This document shows positions 18,087 through 28,374 of a stretch of 38,497 bases of DNA, one piece after another. Positions within the stretch are counted from its first letter, which is position 1. Each line of letters starts with the position of its first letter. The position numbers and the translations under genes are program-made. The stretch lies in contig CACHDH010000003.1 of assembly GCA_902578515.1 (NCBI GenBank), forward strand, positions 1-38,497. Direction: 5' to 3'. This DNA is from an uncultured marine group I thaumarchaeote (GTDB taxonomy: Archaea > Thermoproteota > Nitrososphaeria > Nitrososphaerales > Nitrosopumilaceae). Under the pieces are notes generated by a model, which made no database searches, had not been told where the DNA came from, and worked only from the letters and a program-made list of their open reading frames with translations.

Positions 18087-21000
18087 ATGAGTCTAAGTGG
18101 GCAATTTGGGGATAAAGAAAAAAAAAGTGATAAGCAAGTTATCATTGAGAAATTCCATAAATTATTTCCTCTAGAGCATATTAAGATAATATTAACTGAA
18201 TTTGATGCTGATTTTTATAACCAAATCAAACAACTAGATGAAAAAAATCCAGGAAAATTAGATCATAAAAAATATGTAAATTTTCTATATGAGGTTGTAG
18301 GGAGTAATTTTTTAGTTAACTCAAATATTGGTAAACAAGAAAAAAGTGCGCCAATTGGTAACCGTGAATGGTTTTTAGGTGCTTTGATAATTAGAGAAAT
18401 GAAACAGAACAAATACTTACTAGATAATGTGATTGACATCTTTAAGAAAAAGCAATGGAAACCACAAGAAGTAGGGAAATGTAAGCACTGTAAAAAATCC
18501 TGGAATATTGATAAAAAAGAGTATAGATTAAAGTTTTCTAAAAAAAATATAATCAAATGTATAGATGTAGATTGCTATACACAACAACTTCATGATGCGG
18601 GATTAACTGATTATAATGGATCGGATAATGAGCAAAAAAAGAAATGGAAAAAAAAATTAGTAAAATTTTTTGGTCTTTTAACACCAAGCCATAGATATGA
18701 CTATGAAGAAATCGCTATCTGTTTAGGCCTTCCAGCTAGTTGTGCTGCAGCGATGCCAGGTTCTCAAAGACCAGAAAAAGTCACTGTACGTCCCATAGAA
18801 AATCTTAATCCACTATATGATTTTCAAAATGAAATTAGTGGAAAAATAAAAGAAATGTTACAAGTATATAATCCTGATAAAGCCAAAGCAATTGTAGCGC
18901 TTCCAACAGGGTCTGGAAAAACTAGATTGGTTGTTGAAACTATAGCAGATTGGATAAATTTAGGTAGACCAGGAAAGGATCAAAACAAGAGATTTATTCT
19001 GTGGGTTGTCGAAAGGCAGGAATTGTGTTGGCAAGCTTATAATGAATTTCAAAATGTGTTTACAAATAAAGGTAAGTCGTCTTCACCACTGGAATTATAT
19101 CCTTACTGGGGAACCGCGGGAAAAAATATGCGAGATATACTTGACAATTCAGAAGGCGATGTAGTAATAGTAGCTAGTAAAGATTCCCTTGATAAAAAAG
19201 CAATTAATGAAAATAGAGCTACCATAAAGGAACTAGGAAAGCGATGTTCCATTGTGATATTGGATGAAGCTCATAGAGCAACGGCACCAGGCTACATAAG
19301 ACTTCTAAATGCTCTGGGATTTAGAAAGAATCAGCAACACCCAGAACAAACCATTTTGTTAGGATTAACAGCTACACCATTTAGAGGTAAAAAAACAAGT
19401 GATCTAGAACAAAGATTTGGGAATCGAATTTTATGGCCAACACTTGCTGGCGAAGCAGGTTCAAATCAAAAACCGATACCAATACTTGAAGTGCAAGAAG
19501 AGGCAGTGGAAAATCAAATTGTGAGAATATATGGAGAAAGATCATTTGATAAGGATGGTACTATAGCGGAATATTACTGGAAAATACTGCGAATTCCAGA
19601 AGAAATGCAGGAGGCGGCAGATGATCATTTAATTTCCTTTGTGGATCAATTTGGTAATCAAGAATTATCCACAGAATTTAAGGAATTATACAAAAGAGCT
19701 GGAGAAAGTTCAAATTTTATTCTTGATTCAGAAACTTCGAAATATGAAAAACTAAAAAAGGAAAAAAATATTGAATTTAAATTTCCTGAACCAGGATTCT
19801 ATCTTATTGCTTTAGAGGTATCAGATGATGAAGGTATACGAAGCCAACTCCCGATATCTCATTACATTAGAATATTAGAAACTCCAGTAGAAAATTCTGG
19901 TAATAATCCTCAACAAATGCAGAAATTATACAGAAGATTAATGGAAAAAAGAATTCTATCTAAGGTTCAACATAGAATTCTAGGATATACAGGCAGAGAA
20001 TATGAAGACGCTATCATTTCTGAGACTGAATATGAAGATCTTACTGAGGATAATATTCGTGTAATAGGCGAAGATCCTGATAGAAACAATATGATTATAG
20101 AAGAATTAAGAAATTTGGTAATAGAAGATAAGAAAAAATCTATTTTATTTTTTGGCTGTTCAATTGCACATTCTAGAGCAATTGCAATTACATTGAATTC
20201 ACTTTATAGTGATGAGGGAATTGTGGCAGAACATGTCTCTGGTGAAACAAGTTCTAAAAGAAGAAATGAGATAGTTAATAAATTCAAGGAACAAAAAATC
20301 AATGTCTTATGTAATTATGGACTTTTTACTACGGGGTTTGATGTTCCCAAGATTGATTGTATCTTTATAGGAAGACCAACTTACAGTTTACTTTTGTATA
20401 CACAGATGATTGGACGTGGACTTAGAGGCCCAAAAAATAAGGGTACTCCTGATTGTTTAGTTATTGATACTGATGATCAAATTCAATATTACAAAGTGGT
20501 AAAAGACACTGACATTGATGATTTAGATGGTGAAGAATTAATTTCTCCTGACAATGAAAAACTAGATCAAGCATGGCGAATTTTTGACGAATTGTGGGAT
20601 ACAGATGAAAAAAAATATTGGTATGACGAAAAATTCCATCATACACCACCGCCACCAGATTCTATCAAAATTAAAAAAGTCAATTTACAAAAAAGTATTA
20701 CATCCTCAAAAAACGTATGGAAATGTAAAACATGTCATGTAAAAGGAAGTACAAAAAACAAAACTGATAGAAGCTTTACAAGTAGAATATTTGGTACTAA
20801 TTCAAAAAATATAACTAATGACAACCCAGATGGATTCAATCATAAATGTCTTAATTGCAGAGAGAAGGAACAAAGAGATATGGCTGAAGGTTTACGTTAT
20901 ATCAATATACTACAAAAAGATGGTACATTACTTTCGCATCAAATAAATCGATTGGGTGAATTCTTTGAAAAATTTCCTGAACAAATTAAAAAATGGTCAA

Positions 21001-21125
21001 AAGCTTTCGAATATGTATCAAAAAAATTAGAAGAAAAAAGAAGGAAACAACGTGAAGATGCTAAAAAACAAGATGCTAACGACGCTTCGTTTACATTTTA
21101 TGATCCAGAAAATAAAGATGACTAA
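18087..21125 (+). CDS. DEAD/DEAH (SF2) helicase with PKD-like insertion and zinc-binding CxxC modules
   Basis: AIVALPTGSGKTRLV (Walker A), SIVILDEAHRATAPG (DEAH), LGLTATPFRG, YTQMIGRGLRGPKNKG (motif VI); N-terminal CKHCKKSW and C-terminal WKCKTC..HKCLNC; PKD-like SFDKDGTIAEYYWKIL...FPEPGFYLIALEVSDDEG between the RecA domains. Confidence 0.9.
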   Translation: MSLSGQFGDKEKKSDKQVIIEKFHKLFPLEHIKIILTEFDADFYNQIKQLDEKNPGKLDHKKYVNFLYEVVGSNFLVNSNIGKQEKSAPIGNREWFLGALIIREMKQNKYLLDNVIDIFKKKQWKPQEVGKCKHCKKSWNIDKKEYRLKFSKKNIIKCIDVDCYTQQLHDAGLTDYNGSDNEQKKKWKKKLVKFFGLLTPSHRYDYEEIAICLGLPASCAAAMPGSQRPEKVTVRPIENLNPLYDFQNEISGKIKEMLQVYNPDKAKAIVALPTGSGKTRLVVETIADWINLGRPGKDQNKRFILWVVERQELCWQAYNEFQNVFTNKGKSSSPLELYPYWGTAGKNMRDILDNSEGDVVIVASKDSLDKKAINENRATIKELGKRCSIVILDEAHRATAPGYIRLLNALGFRKNQQHPEQTILLGLTATPFRGKKTSDLEQRFGNRILWPTLAGEAGSNQKPIPILEVQEEAVENQIVRIYGERSFDKDGTIAEYYWKILRIPEEMQEAADDHLISFVDQFGNQELSTEFKELYKRAGESSNFILDSETSKYEKLKKEKNIEFKFPEPGFYLIALEVSDDEGIRSQLPISHYIRILETPVENSGNNPQQMQKLYRRLMEKRILSKVQHRILGYTGREYEDAIISETEYEDLTEDNIRVIGEDPDRNNMIIEELRNLVIEDKKKSILFFGCSIAHSRAIAITLNSLYSDEGIVAEHVSGETSSKRRNEIVNKFKEQKINVLCNYGLFTTGFDVPKIDCIFIGRPTYSLLLYTQMIGRGLRGPKNKGTPDCLVIDTDDQIQYYKVVKDTDIDDLDGEELISPDNEKLDQAWRIFDELWDTDEKKYWYDEKFHHTPPPPDSIKIKKVNLQKSITSSKNVWKCKTCHVKGSTKNKTDRSFTSRIFGTNSKNITNDNPDGFNHKCLNCREKEQRDMAEGLRYINILQKDGTLLSHQINRLGEFFEKFPEQIKKWSKAFEYVSKKLEEKRRKQREDAKKQDANDASFTFYDPENKDD

Positions 21126-21127
21126 AT

Positions 21128-21895
21128 TTACACATATATGATATATTTTTGTTCGATTAATCTATCAATTATTTCATCAACGTCTTTTGCAATACTTCCT
21201 TTGTATTTGATACCCAACTCAAGATTTCGTTCTAGAGCACGACCAGTCAGATTTGCTGATGTTATCAAAATTTGATTAGAATCAACAACCCATGCTTTTG
21301 CATGAATTTTACCATTATACGTGTAAATTCTTGGAAATGCTATGATGTTTTTCCAATATTGCATAAAGTATTCTTTTATTGTCAATTTCTTCTTTTTCCC
21401 AACCCTTTTCTTTTTGTCTGCCTCATTAAAGATAATTCTAATTTTTACATTACGTTTTTTTGCTGCCGACATTAAAGATTCTATAATCTCTTCCACATTT
21501 TCTTCATCCCACAACCAATAACCAATTATTGTAATGGTTTTTTTCGCAGAGTTTACCATTTCGTGTATTACAGGTGCTGTATTGTCAGCCATTTCGTTAA
21601 AAATAGGGCCAGACCATACTAATCTAACATTTTTGGAAAACTTGTGTTGTTCTCGTTCAAGTTCTTTTAGCAATTCTAAATTCATTAAAAATGCTTCTAC
21701 ATCAGAAACCTTCTCGAGTATTTTCTTTACATAAGCAAATTCCTCTGATGTTAGCTTTAGTTTTGATTTAATTGTAAAAATATCATTTGGTTTTAAAATT
21801 TTCTTTTTTTCTAAGAGTAACTTTAAAGAATGTAATTTTTTGTCTGGGATATGTGTTAAAATATTTTCCAGATCAATTCTAGTTATTTTTTTCAA
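21128..21895 (-). CDS. drmC: Phospholipase D-like protein, DrmC-like (DISARM)
   Basis: 255 aa; single HKD motif GKIHAKAWVVDSNQILITSANLTGRALERNLELGI; position next to drmB. Confidence 0.75.
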   Translation of the reverse strand: MKKITRIDLENILTHIPDKKLHSLKLLLEKKKILKPNDIFTIKSKLKLTSEEFAYVKKILEKVSDVEAFLMNLELLKELEREQHKFSKNVRLVWSGPIFNEMADNTAPVIHEMVNSAKKTITIIGYWLWDEENVEEIIESLMSAAKKRNVKIRIIFNEADKKKRVGKKKKLTIKEYFMQYWKNIIAFPRIYTYNGKIHAKAWVVDSNQILITSANLTGRALERNLELGIKYKGSIAKDVDEIIDRLIEQKYIIYV

Positions 21896-21897
21896 CT

Positions 21898-23823
21898 TTA
21901 CTCAGAAACTATTTTTTTAAAAAATCCACATTCTATGTTATTAATAGTCCATCTATCAAGTAAATTATTAAAATTTTCACAACTTGTTTCTGGTAATAAG
22001 GTGCAAGAATAACAACTAGAACCACCCATATTACTAGTTATGATTCCTGCCTTCTTAATTTTCTCTGGATTATTTTCAAAACACATAGGATCACGTGAAC
22101 ATCTGGTTGATTGTTTTATAGAATCTTTGAGTATCTTCAAAAATCGTTTTCCCTCACCAATTCTTACTAATCCACCCAAACTTCCTTGCGAAGAAACACT
22201 AGATGTATACAACATTACACCATTAGTGTTTTTTGAATGGTATATTCTCTCTTGTATATCCCCTTCATGGTATCCAGATCCCATTGAAAGTTGACGTACG
22301 AGTAAATGGGATAACGTATGTAACAAAACATAACGTGGATGAGAAAATGTATCTATAATATATTCACTTTTAGATCTTTTTTGTTTTTCCACTGATGTGA
22401 TATAGTTTTCACGCAAGCCCTCAAATCTTTCTTTTACTTTCTTTTGTTCTTCCCATTCTCTTAATTTTTTCTCGTTTAAACTAAAGAAAATTCCTTCTCC
22501 ATTGTTTTGTACTCCTGGTAACCATGTGATAGGAACAGTATTTCCAGTGGGATCTTTTCGTGAACCTGGAGATATTGGTCGAAACTTCTCATTTTTCTTC
22601 GAAAATTCCTCTGGTGCAAATGGATCTGGTGGTTTTCCCCTCGTAAATCCTCGCAAAACCTTGATTTCTGTAATTCGATTAAGTTTTTTCAAAAAGTCAA
22701 AATATTCTATAAGATCACCTTCCAGAGAAACTGGTTCAACATCAATTCTCGGATCATCAATACTCGGTTTAATCAATCTAGTTTTGATATTTTTAAGATC
22801 TGCAAATTCAACGTCAAGAACATTTTTTAAATCAGCTGTTTCATCGGGAATTTGTTCGTATCGTAATTCTAGTTCTTTTTTTATTTCATCAGCAGAAAAC
22901 TCTTCAAGAAGTTTTCCAAACACTGTAGGTTTTAATGAGTTGATTATTTCGTCAAAGCTTTGGCCATTTTCTCTTAATACTCTAACTGCAGTATCTGATT
23001 GCCCCTGTTTATCTTGTAATGCATCATGTACAGGATGAATCCAACTTGGAATTGATAATGCACTTGAGACAGATGGATAATAAATAGAAGATGCTCTTGT
23101 CTGAACGCCATACGGTGTTTCACTGCAATTTTTCTCCTGAGATTTTCCTGATTGTCCTAACCATGGTTGTTTAGCATAACAAGTATTGAATCCTAAATCA
23201 CGTCCTAATACTTTTTTATCTGTAGCTCCTGCGCAAGAAGCAATGGCATTACAATGTAAACACCTTACTTTGTAGTCACCCAAACCTGAACTCTTCCCTG
23301 ATGATCTGAAAGTTAATTTTTCGCTCTCTTTAGATTCCTTACAACCACCCTTATTTTTTTTATCATGTTTATGTGCCCATCTATTCCAAGGAAAATCATC
23401 TATGTGTCCATTATCACAAATTTGCACAAATCTTGCATGATAAAGATGCTGCTGCCCACTCTTTCCCCATGAACAAAATCTGCAGTAAAATCCACCGCCC
23501 TTATTTGTTGATTCTTTGGAATGCTTTTGTAGTCTGTTACATGCTGGATTGGGGCATACACCATATTGTGGAAATGAAATACATGGAACTGCAGCATCTC
23601 CTTTTATCGTCATTGGCATCTTAAAGAAAGTTACATGAAGAAGATTTTGTAAATATGGATGGTTGATCTCCTGGAAATATTTTTTATCATCTGTGTTTTC
23701 CTGCCATTTGTGTAATCCCATTAGCATTATTGCATCATGTTCCATGTTTATGATAGAACCTGGACCAAATGTTGTAATAATTTGACTTGGGCGTAATTTT
23801 CCTGGCTCAACCATTATCATCAC
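21898..23823 (-). CDS. drmB: DUF1998 protein, DrmB-like (DISARM)
   Basis: LLHTLSHLLVRQLSMGSGYHEGDIQERIYHS...GVMLYTSSVSSQGSLGGLVRIG...CSRDPMCF...GGSSCYSCTLLPETSCENFNNLLDR DUF1998 signature; N-terminal RPSQIITTFGPGSIINMEHD. Confidence 0.82.
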   Translation of the reverse strand: MMIMVEPGKLRPSQIITTFGPGSIINMEHDAIMLMGLHKWQENTDDKKYFQEINHPYLQNLLHVTFFKMPMTIKGDAAVPCISFPQYGVCPNPACNRLQKHSKESTNKGGGFYCRFCSWGKSGQQHLYHARFVQICDNGHIDDFPWNRWAHKHDKKNKGGCKESKESEKLTFRSSGKSSGLGDYKVRCLHCNAIASCAGATDKKVLGRDLGFNTCYAKQPWLGQSGKSQEKNCSETPYGVQTRASSIYYPSVSSALSIPSWIHPVHDALQDKQGQSDTAVRVLRENGQSFDEIINSLKPTVFGKLLEEFSADEIKKELELRYEQIPDETADLKNVLDVEFADLKNIKTRLIKPSIDDPRIDVEPVSLEGDLIEYFDFLKKLNRITEIKVLRGFTRGKPPDPFAPEEFSKKNEKFRPISPGSRKDPTGNTVPITWLPGVQNNGEGIFFSLNEKKLREWEEQKKVKERFEGLRENYITSVEKQKRSKSEYIIDTFSHPRYVLLHTLSHLLVRQLSMGSGYHEGDIQERIYHSKNTNGVMLYTSSVSSQGSLGGLVRIGEGKRFLKILKDSIKQSTRCSRDPMCFENNPEKIKKAGIITSNMGGSSCYSCTLLPETSCENFNNLLDRWTINNIECGFFKKIVSE

Positions 23824-26800
23824 CGCTTACGCCATAATCTTTGATATAGTATGTAGATACTTCTGATTCTGCTTCTCTTAATGACTCTGGTATAACAAAT
23901 CCCTGCGGATTATAATCTCTAGAACTGTTAAGTAGATAAACTTCATCTTTGGGTGCATCACGTCGTTGATACATTGGTCGTCTGTATTTCAATTTGATTG
24001 TTCCATTATGATGTTTAGTTGATAAGCTATCCCATCTGTTTACAAAACTATCTAGCTGTTTCTCTGTTTCTTGTTTTTCTGATGGATCCAAAAGTTCTAC
24101 TCTTGCTAAAATTTTTGCCTTAATATCATCAACAAGTTTAGAAACATCAGGATCTTTACGATGAAACCGTTCTGGATTCTTAGCGAGAAGGCAACTTTCT
24201 AGTCTTATCAATGCGACAAATACTCCAAATAGTCCTCGATCTCTTGCTCTTGCTGAGAATGGAGTAAGTGTTCCTGGTTCAACTTCTTTATGAAACGTTG
24301 TATGGAAGTGTAAGAAATTTTCAAAATATGATAAATCTCTTGATTTGGTATAAGTGTAGTTAGTAACCACAAGACCAGGGTACTTTCTGCCAACTCTTCC
24401 TGTAGCTTGAATATATTCAGATGTAGAACCTGGTTGCCCATTAACTAAAAGTACAGATAATCTATCGATATCCACTCCCACTGATAACATGTTAGTACAT
24501 AGTAAAGCATCTATCGCTTCATTCTTACTGTCTAATTTTTTTCCAACTGCTTCCAAAGTTTTTGGAACATCGAAATGACTAATTCTGCCAGTAAGTTCCT
24601 TTACTGTAAGATTTGTATCTTGTTTTGGTTTTGTTTTTTCATATGTATTGATAATAGTTTTAATAAAATCAGGTATAGAGTCATCATACATTCGTACGGA
24701 AGCGCCCAAATTTTTGATAGTGTTATAATATTCAACTAAAGTATAGTAGGGATCAAGATCATCATCGGAAAACGAATAATCTTTACCTTCAAAATTATAT
24801 TTTGATTTCATTTCTCTAATTTGTCTGATTTTTCTTAATACGGTGGCAGCTATTCTTGCATCAATAGTATAACCACCAACAGAAGTAGCACAAATTCCTG
24901 CGTAAATTTTTCCTGGGTTCTTAGGACTCACAGGTAAAATTTCTGCAAAGAATGAATCTCCGAATCTGTATCCTTGTGATGGAAAAATCTTTGTTTCATT
25001 CTTGGCAAACAAGTGACTAATTTGATCAGCTGATTTTTTTGTTGTAGCTGTTGATGCAATTATTTTTGGTCCAATACCATCTTGCTCACATAGTGCAGAG
25101 ATTGCAGTCTCATATAATCCAGTTAAAGTTCCCAGTGGGCCAGAAATAAGATGTAATTCATCTTGTATGATCAAATCTGATTTATCTATTCCTTGTGGGA
25201 GGGGGATTGTTTCAAATGGTGATCTTGTTCCATCCTTCCAACCAACTGCATTATGATTACAACCTCTCGCGTTTCCAGGTCTAAATGCATCCTGTGCACA
25301 GTATTGGTTAACGTTACCAAATAATGATGAATATCTGTAATTCCAAGAAATTTGTGCAAATTTATCTACGGTAGAAATCAGCAATGAGGGGCAAAAATTT
25401 CTTATGTCATCATCAATGAAAATGACCGGTAGATATCTATCATTATCACCAGGTTTACCGAAGAAACAATCCTTATGACACTTTATTCTAATTCGTTTAG
25501 GTCTAAAGTCTTCTGGATTAGTCTCAGATGGTTTTTGCTCCTCAAATTTGTAATTATGAGCGTCCAGTTTTCTACCACAAGAAGGGCAGCTCAAAAGTAT
25601 TACAGGATTTTCTGATTCGTATACTGTACCTTTTCGCATCCATTCAATTCTCTCTGCCGCTGCAGCAAAATCATTAGGAGTGGTAGCTCTTCCTACCCAT
25701 AAACCAACAAAAAATGGCGAATTGCCAAACTTTTTGCGGTTTTCTTTCTTCCTCAGTCGAATACGTTCACATGCACACATTAATGCTGACGCACGTTGGA
25801 ATTGTTGTAAAGTAAGTAATCTGTATGTATAACGCATAATTACTGTGATCCCATATCGGGCAAATTCTTCTTCAAATGTTTTAGCGTCTTTTTTTAGTAA
25901 ACGACGCAATGCCATCGTAAATGCAATAATGCCAAAATAAGCTTCAGTTTTTCCACCACCAGTAGGAAACCACAATAAATCAACCGTCTTTCTATCCAAT
26001 GACTTTGGGTTGTAAATTGATTCGATGTTTAGTAGAATGAATGCTAATTGAAAAAGTCGCCAAGATGGTCTATCTTTAGGATTATCAGTCTCAGGTTCAT
26101 CTCTTAGAACTTTACCGCCACGTTCCCGATTTTCTTGTGCCCATTGACTGTAAATTCTTTGTAAATACATTGCTTCATTTGCAAAGCGAAATGCTTCTGC
26201 AGCATCAGCGTTCTCAGAAATTATTTGAATTCCATTACTAATTCTTTGTTTTGCGTCTAGACAATTATCAATTTGATGTTGTGGAATATCAAAATCATCA
26301 ACAAAAATTGGATCTACATTTTTTTTATCTTTTGTTAAGTCATTAATCCAATCAGAATACTTTTCCACAAGCGGTTCAAGGATCTCTTTATACTTACTAG
26401 AATCTTGGACTTCGTATAAAATCCTCATATCCAATAATTTTTTAATTTCTTCTGTTGGTTCCCTAGGCTTTATTTCTGGCACAGTGTAAGTTGGGAAGAA
26501 TGTAGTTCTAACCCATGATCTTTTGTTATCTTTATCATCTTGATCCCAATCCACAGAACAATTATGACCCTGTGCAAAATTATGTTCATCTTTAAACAAA
26601 AATGTGGTGATTCTATCTTCTGGATCATCAGGGAGACTATCTTTTTCAATTTTAGTAAAGTTAAGAAAGATCTTTTCTGAATTTGGAGATGACAACTCCA
26701 TTTCTGGATGAAAAATACAATCGAAATCCTGAGTAAATTCCCCTTCTACAGTTTCTTTTTCATTTGTGAGAAATATACTAAGTGATGTTTTATCATCCAG

Positions 26801-27373
26801 TAATTTGATTTGATATTTTACATAACAATCATCTTTTATTTTGAGTGAGGAAAACTCTTCATCTGTATCGACTAATTCTATAGATTTTGTTTCATTGGTT
26901 TCTTCTCTTATCCATTTTTCATATCTTTCTCTGCCTGTCTTGGTTTCTTGTTGTTTTGGTTCTTCCTTTTTCTTTTTTGTATTAGAATTATTTTCTACTT
27001 TATCATCTTTTTTTTTATCATCTGTACCATGATAAATTCCGTATTTGATTTTAATATCAATTGATTTTGTACCTGGTAAAAGATAACATGTTAATCCCAT
27101 CGAACTTGGCTTAGTATCAAACTTTAGTGCAGTTTTATCAGCACTATCATCATTCTCATCATTCTCGTTTGAAGAAGTTTGAATATCACCTTCAACTATA
27201 TCATCACTTTCATCCAATGGTGTTCGCTTTGGATACAAAACACCACTAAAGTAGCGGCTTTGTGGTCGTTCAAAATCAACAAATTCCTCCTCTTTTTCAC
27301 GTGGACCAATAGAATCCTTCTTTATAGCATCGATGAGAATTTCTCGTAATTTGAGTGTGTTTTCCTTATTCAA
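23807..27373 (-). CDS. drmA: Large SF2 helicase, DrmA-like (DISARM)
   Basis: LLWFPTGGGKTEAYFG (Walker A), DLIIQDELHLISGPLGTLTGLYE, CTNMLSVGVDIDRLSVLLVNGQPGSTSEYIQATGRVGRKYPGLVV; 17-nt overlap with drmB. Confidence 0.82.
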   Translation of the reverse strand: MNKENTLKLREILIDAIKKDSIGPREKEEEFVDFERPQSRYFSGVLYPKRTPLDESDDIVEGDIQTSSNENDENDDSADKTALKFDTKPSSMGLTCYLLPGTKSIDIKIKYGIYHGTDDKKKDDKVENNSNTKKKKEEPKQQETKTGRERYEKWIREETNETKSIELVDTDEEFSSLKIKDDCYVKYQIKLLDDKTSLSIFLTNEKETVEGEFTQDFDCIFHPEMELSSPNSEKIFLNFTKIEKDSLPDDPEDRITTFLFKDEHNFAQGHNCSVDWDQDDKDNKRSWVRTTFFPTYTVPEIKPREPTEEIKKLLDMRILYEVQDSSKYKEILEPLVEKYSDWINDLTKDKKNVDPIFVDDFDIPQHQIDNCLDAKQRISNGIQIISENADAAEAFRFANEAMYLQRIYSQWAQENRERGGKVLRDEPETDNPKDRPSWRLFQLAFILLNIESIYNPKSLDRKTVDLLWFPTGGGKTEAYFGIIAFTMALRRLLKKDAKTFEEEFARYGITVIMRYTYRLLTLQQFQRASALMCACERIRLRKKENRKKFGNSPFFVGLWVGRATTPNDFAAAAERIEWMRKGTVYESENPVILLSCPSCGRKLDAHNYKFEEQKPSETNPEDFRPKRIRIKCHKDCFFGKPGDNDRYLPVIFIDDDIRNFCPSLLISTVDKFAQISWNYRYSSLFGNVNQYCAQDAFRPGNARGCNHNAVGWKDGTRSPFETIPLPQGIDKSDLIIQDELHLISGPLGTLTGLYETAISALCEQDGIGPKIIASTATTKKSADQISHLFAKNETKIFPSQGYRFGDSFFAEILPVSPKNPGKIYAGICATSVGGYTIDARIAATVLRKIRQIREMKSKYNFEGKDYSFSDDDLDPYYTLVEYYNTIKNLGASVRMYDDSIPDFIKTIINTYEKTKPKQDTNLTVKELTGRISHFDVPKTLEAVGKKLDSKNEAIDALLCTNMLSVGVDIDRLSVLLVNGQPGSTSEYIQATGRVGRKYPGLVVTNYTYTKSRDLSYFENFLHFHTTFHKEVEPGTLTPFSARARDRGLFGVFVALIRLESCLLAKNPERFHRKDPDVSKLVDDIKAKILARVELLDPSEKQETEKQLDSFVNRWDSLSTKHHNGTIKLKYRRPMYQRRDAPKDEVYLLNSSRDYNPQGFVIPESLREAESEVSTYYIKDYGVSGDDNG

Positions 27374-27425
27374 GAGATCATTGAAGATGATTTAGAACTG
27401 TATAAGATTTTAGCTTATTTTCAAA

Positions 27426-28364
27426 TTAAAAGTGTAATTTTTTATTTTTCACTTTGATATTTTCTGGTAACTTCCAAATCACATGAAGATTTTTTGTGTG
27501 AACATAATCATCCCATAATTTTGTAATATCATCAGCTTGTCGTAAACTTTCTAATCTTTTTTCAATAAGAGAGACATTATCATTATCAAGTTCAATTCCA
27601 ACTGATTGGCGCTGAAGTTGTTTTGCAACTACAAGTGTAGTACCAGTTCCTGCAAAAGGATCAAAAACCAGATCGTTTACTTTAGTTGAAGATAGAATTA
27701 TTCTTGTCAAAAGAGCTACTGGTGATTGCTGTTTGTGTGCTCTCTCCGCAACACGTACCGTAAAATCTCCTTTATTACATTTTTTACACTTAGGGAATGT
27801 TTGTTCTCCAATTTTTCTATAAGGTTCATGGCCAGCAAAATATCCTGCAGTAAGCTCCCGTATATCATCCCAAACATCAGTTAGCATCATACCATTTTTT
27901 CTGCGGTATCCTAATTCGGAATGACTCTTAGCATAGGGAGGATCAATTCGTAGTTTATTGAATACGTGAGGTTTATCACCTTTAGTTGCATATGCTATAA
28001 TCTGATAATGTTTTGCATACCTAGTTCTACCTGGAACAGCAGCAGATTTTTTTCTCCAGATGATAAGATTTTGAAAAGTCCAGCCTGACTTTGATAATGC
28101 TTGTAATACAAAGCTGGTATTTTTCTCTCTTTGCATAAAGTAGATTGCCCCACCGTTGGCTGTTTTTTGATAAATTAATTTACAAACGCGTGTCAGCCAA
28201 TTCCAATAATCATCTTCAGACATGTTATCATCGTGACTGTTGTATTCTTTGCCCTGATTAAATGGAGGATCAAAGAATGTCAGATGTATTTTTTTTGAAA
28301 AATTACTTTTGAGGGTTTTTTCGCAATCATCTTTTATAATATCACAAAGAAGTTTGTTTTCCAA
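27426..28364 (-). CDS. Beta-class DNA methyltransferase (N4-cytosine or N6-adenine)
   Basis: Motif IV FDPPFNQGKEY precedes motif I VFDPFAGTGTTLVVAKQLQRQSVGIEL, i.e. beta-class circular order. TTG start. Confidence 0.9.
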   Translation of the reverse strand: MENKLLCDIIKDDCEKTLKSNFSKKIHLTFFDPPFNQGKEYNSHDDNMSEDDYWNWLTRVCKLIYQKTANGGAIYFMQREKNTSFVLQALSKSGWTFQNLIIWRKKSAAVPGRTRYAKHYQIIAYATKGDKPHVFNKLRIDPPYAKSHSELGYRRKNGMMLTDVWDDIRELTAGYFAGHEPYRKIGEQTFPKCKKCNKGDFTVRVAERAHKQQSPVALLTRIILSSTKVNDLVFDPFAGTGTTLVVAKQLQRQSVGIELDNDNVSLIEKRLESLRQADDITKLWDDYVHTKNLHVIWKLPENIKVKNKKLHF

Positions 28365-28374
28365 TTTTAATCAT

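Noticed and set aside
22502-23038. 178-aa plus-strand ORF within drmB
   Set aside because: Antisense to a long conserved DUF1998 gene; no family resemblance.
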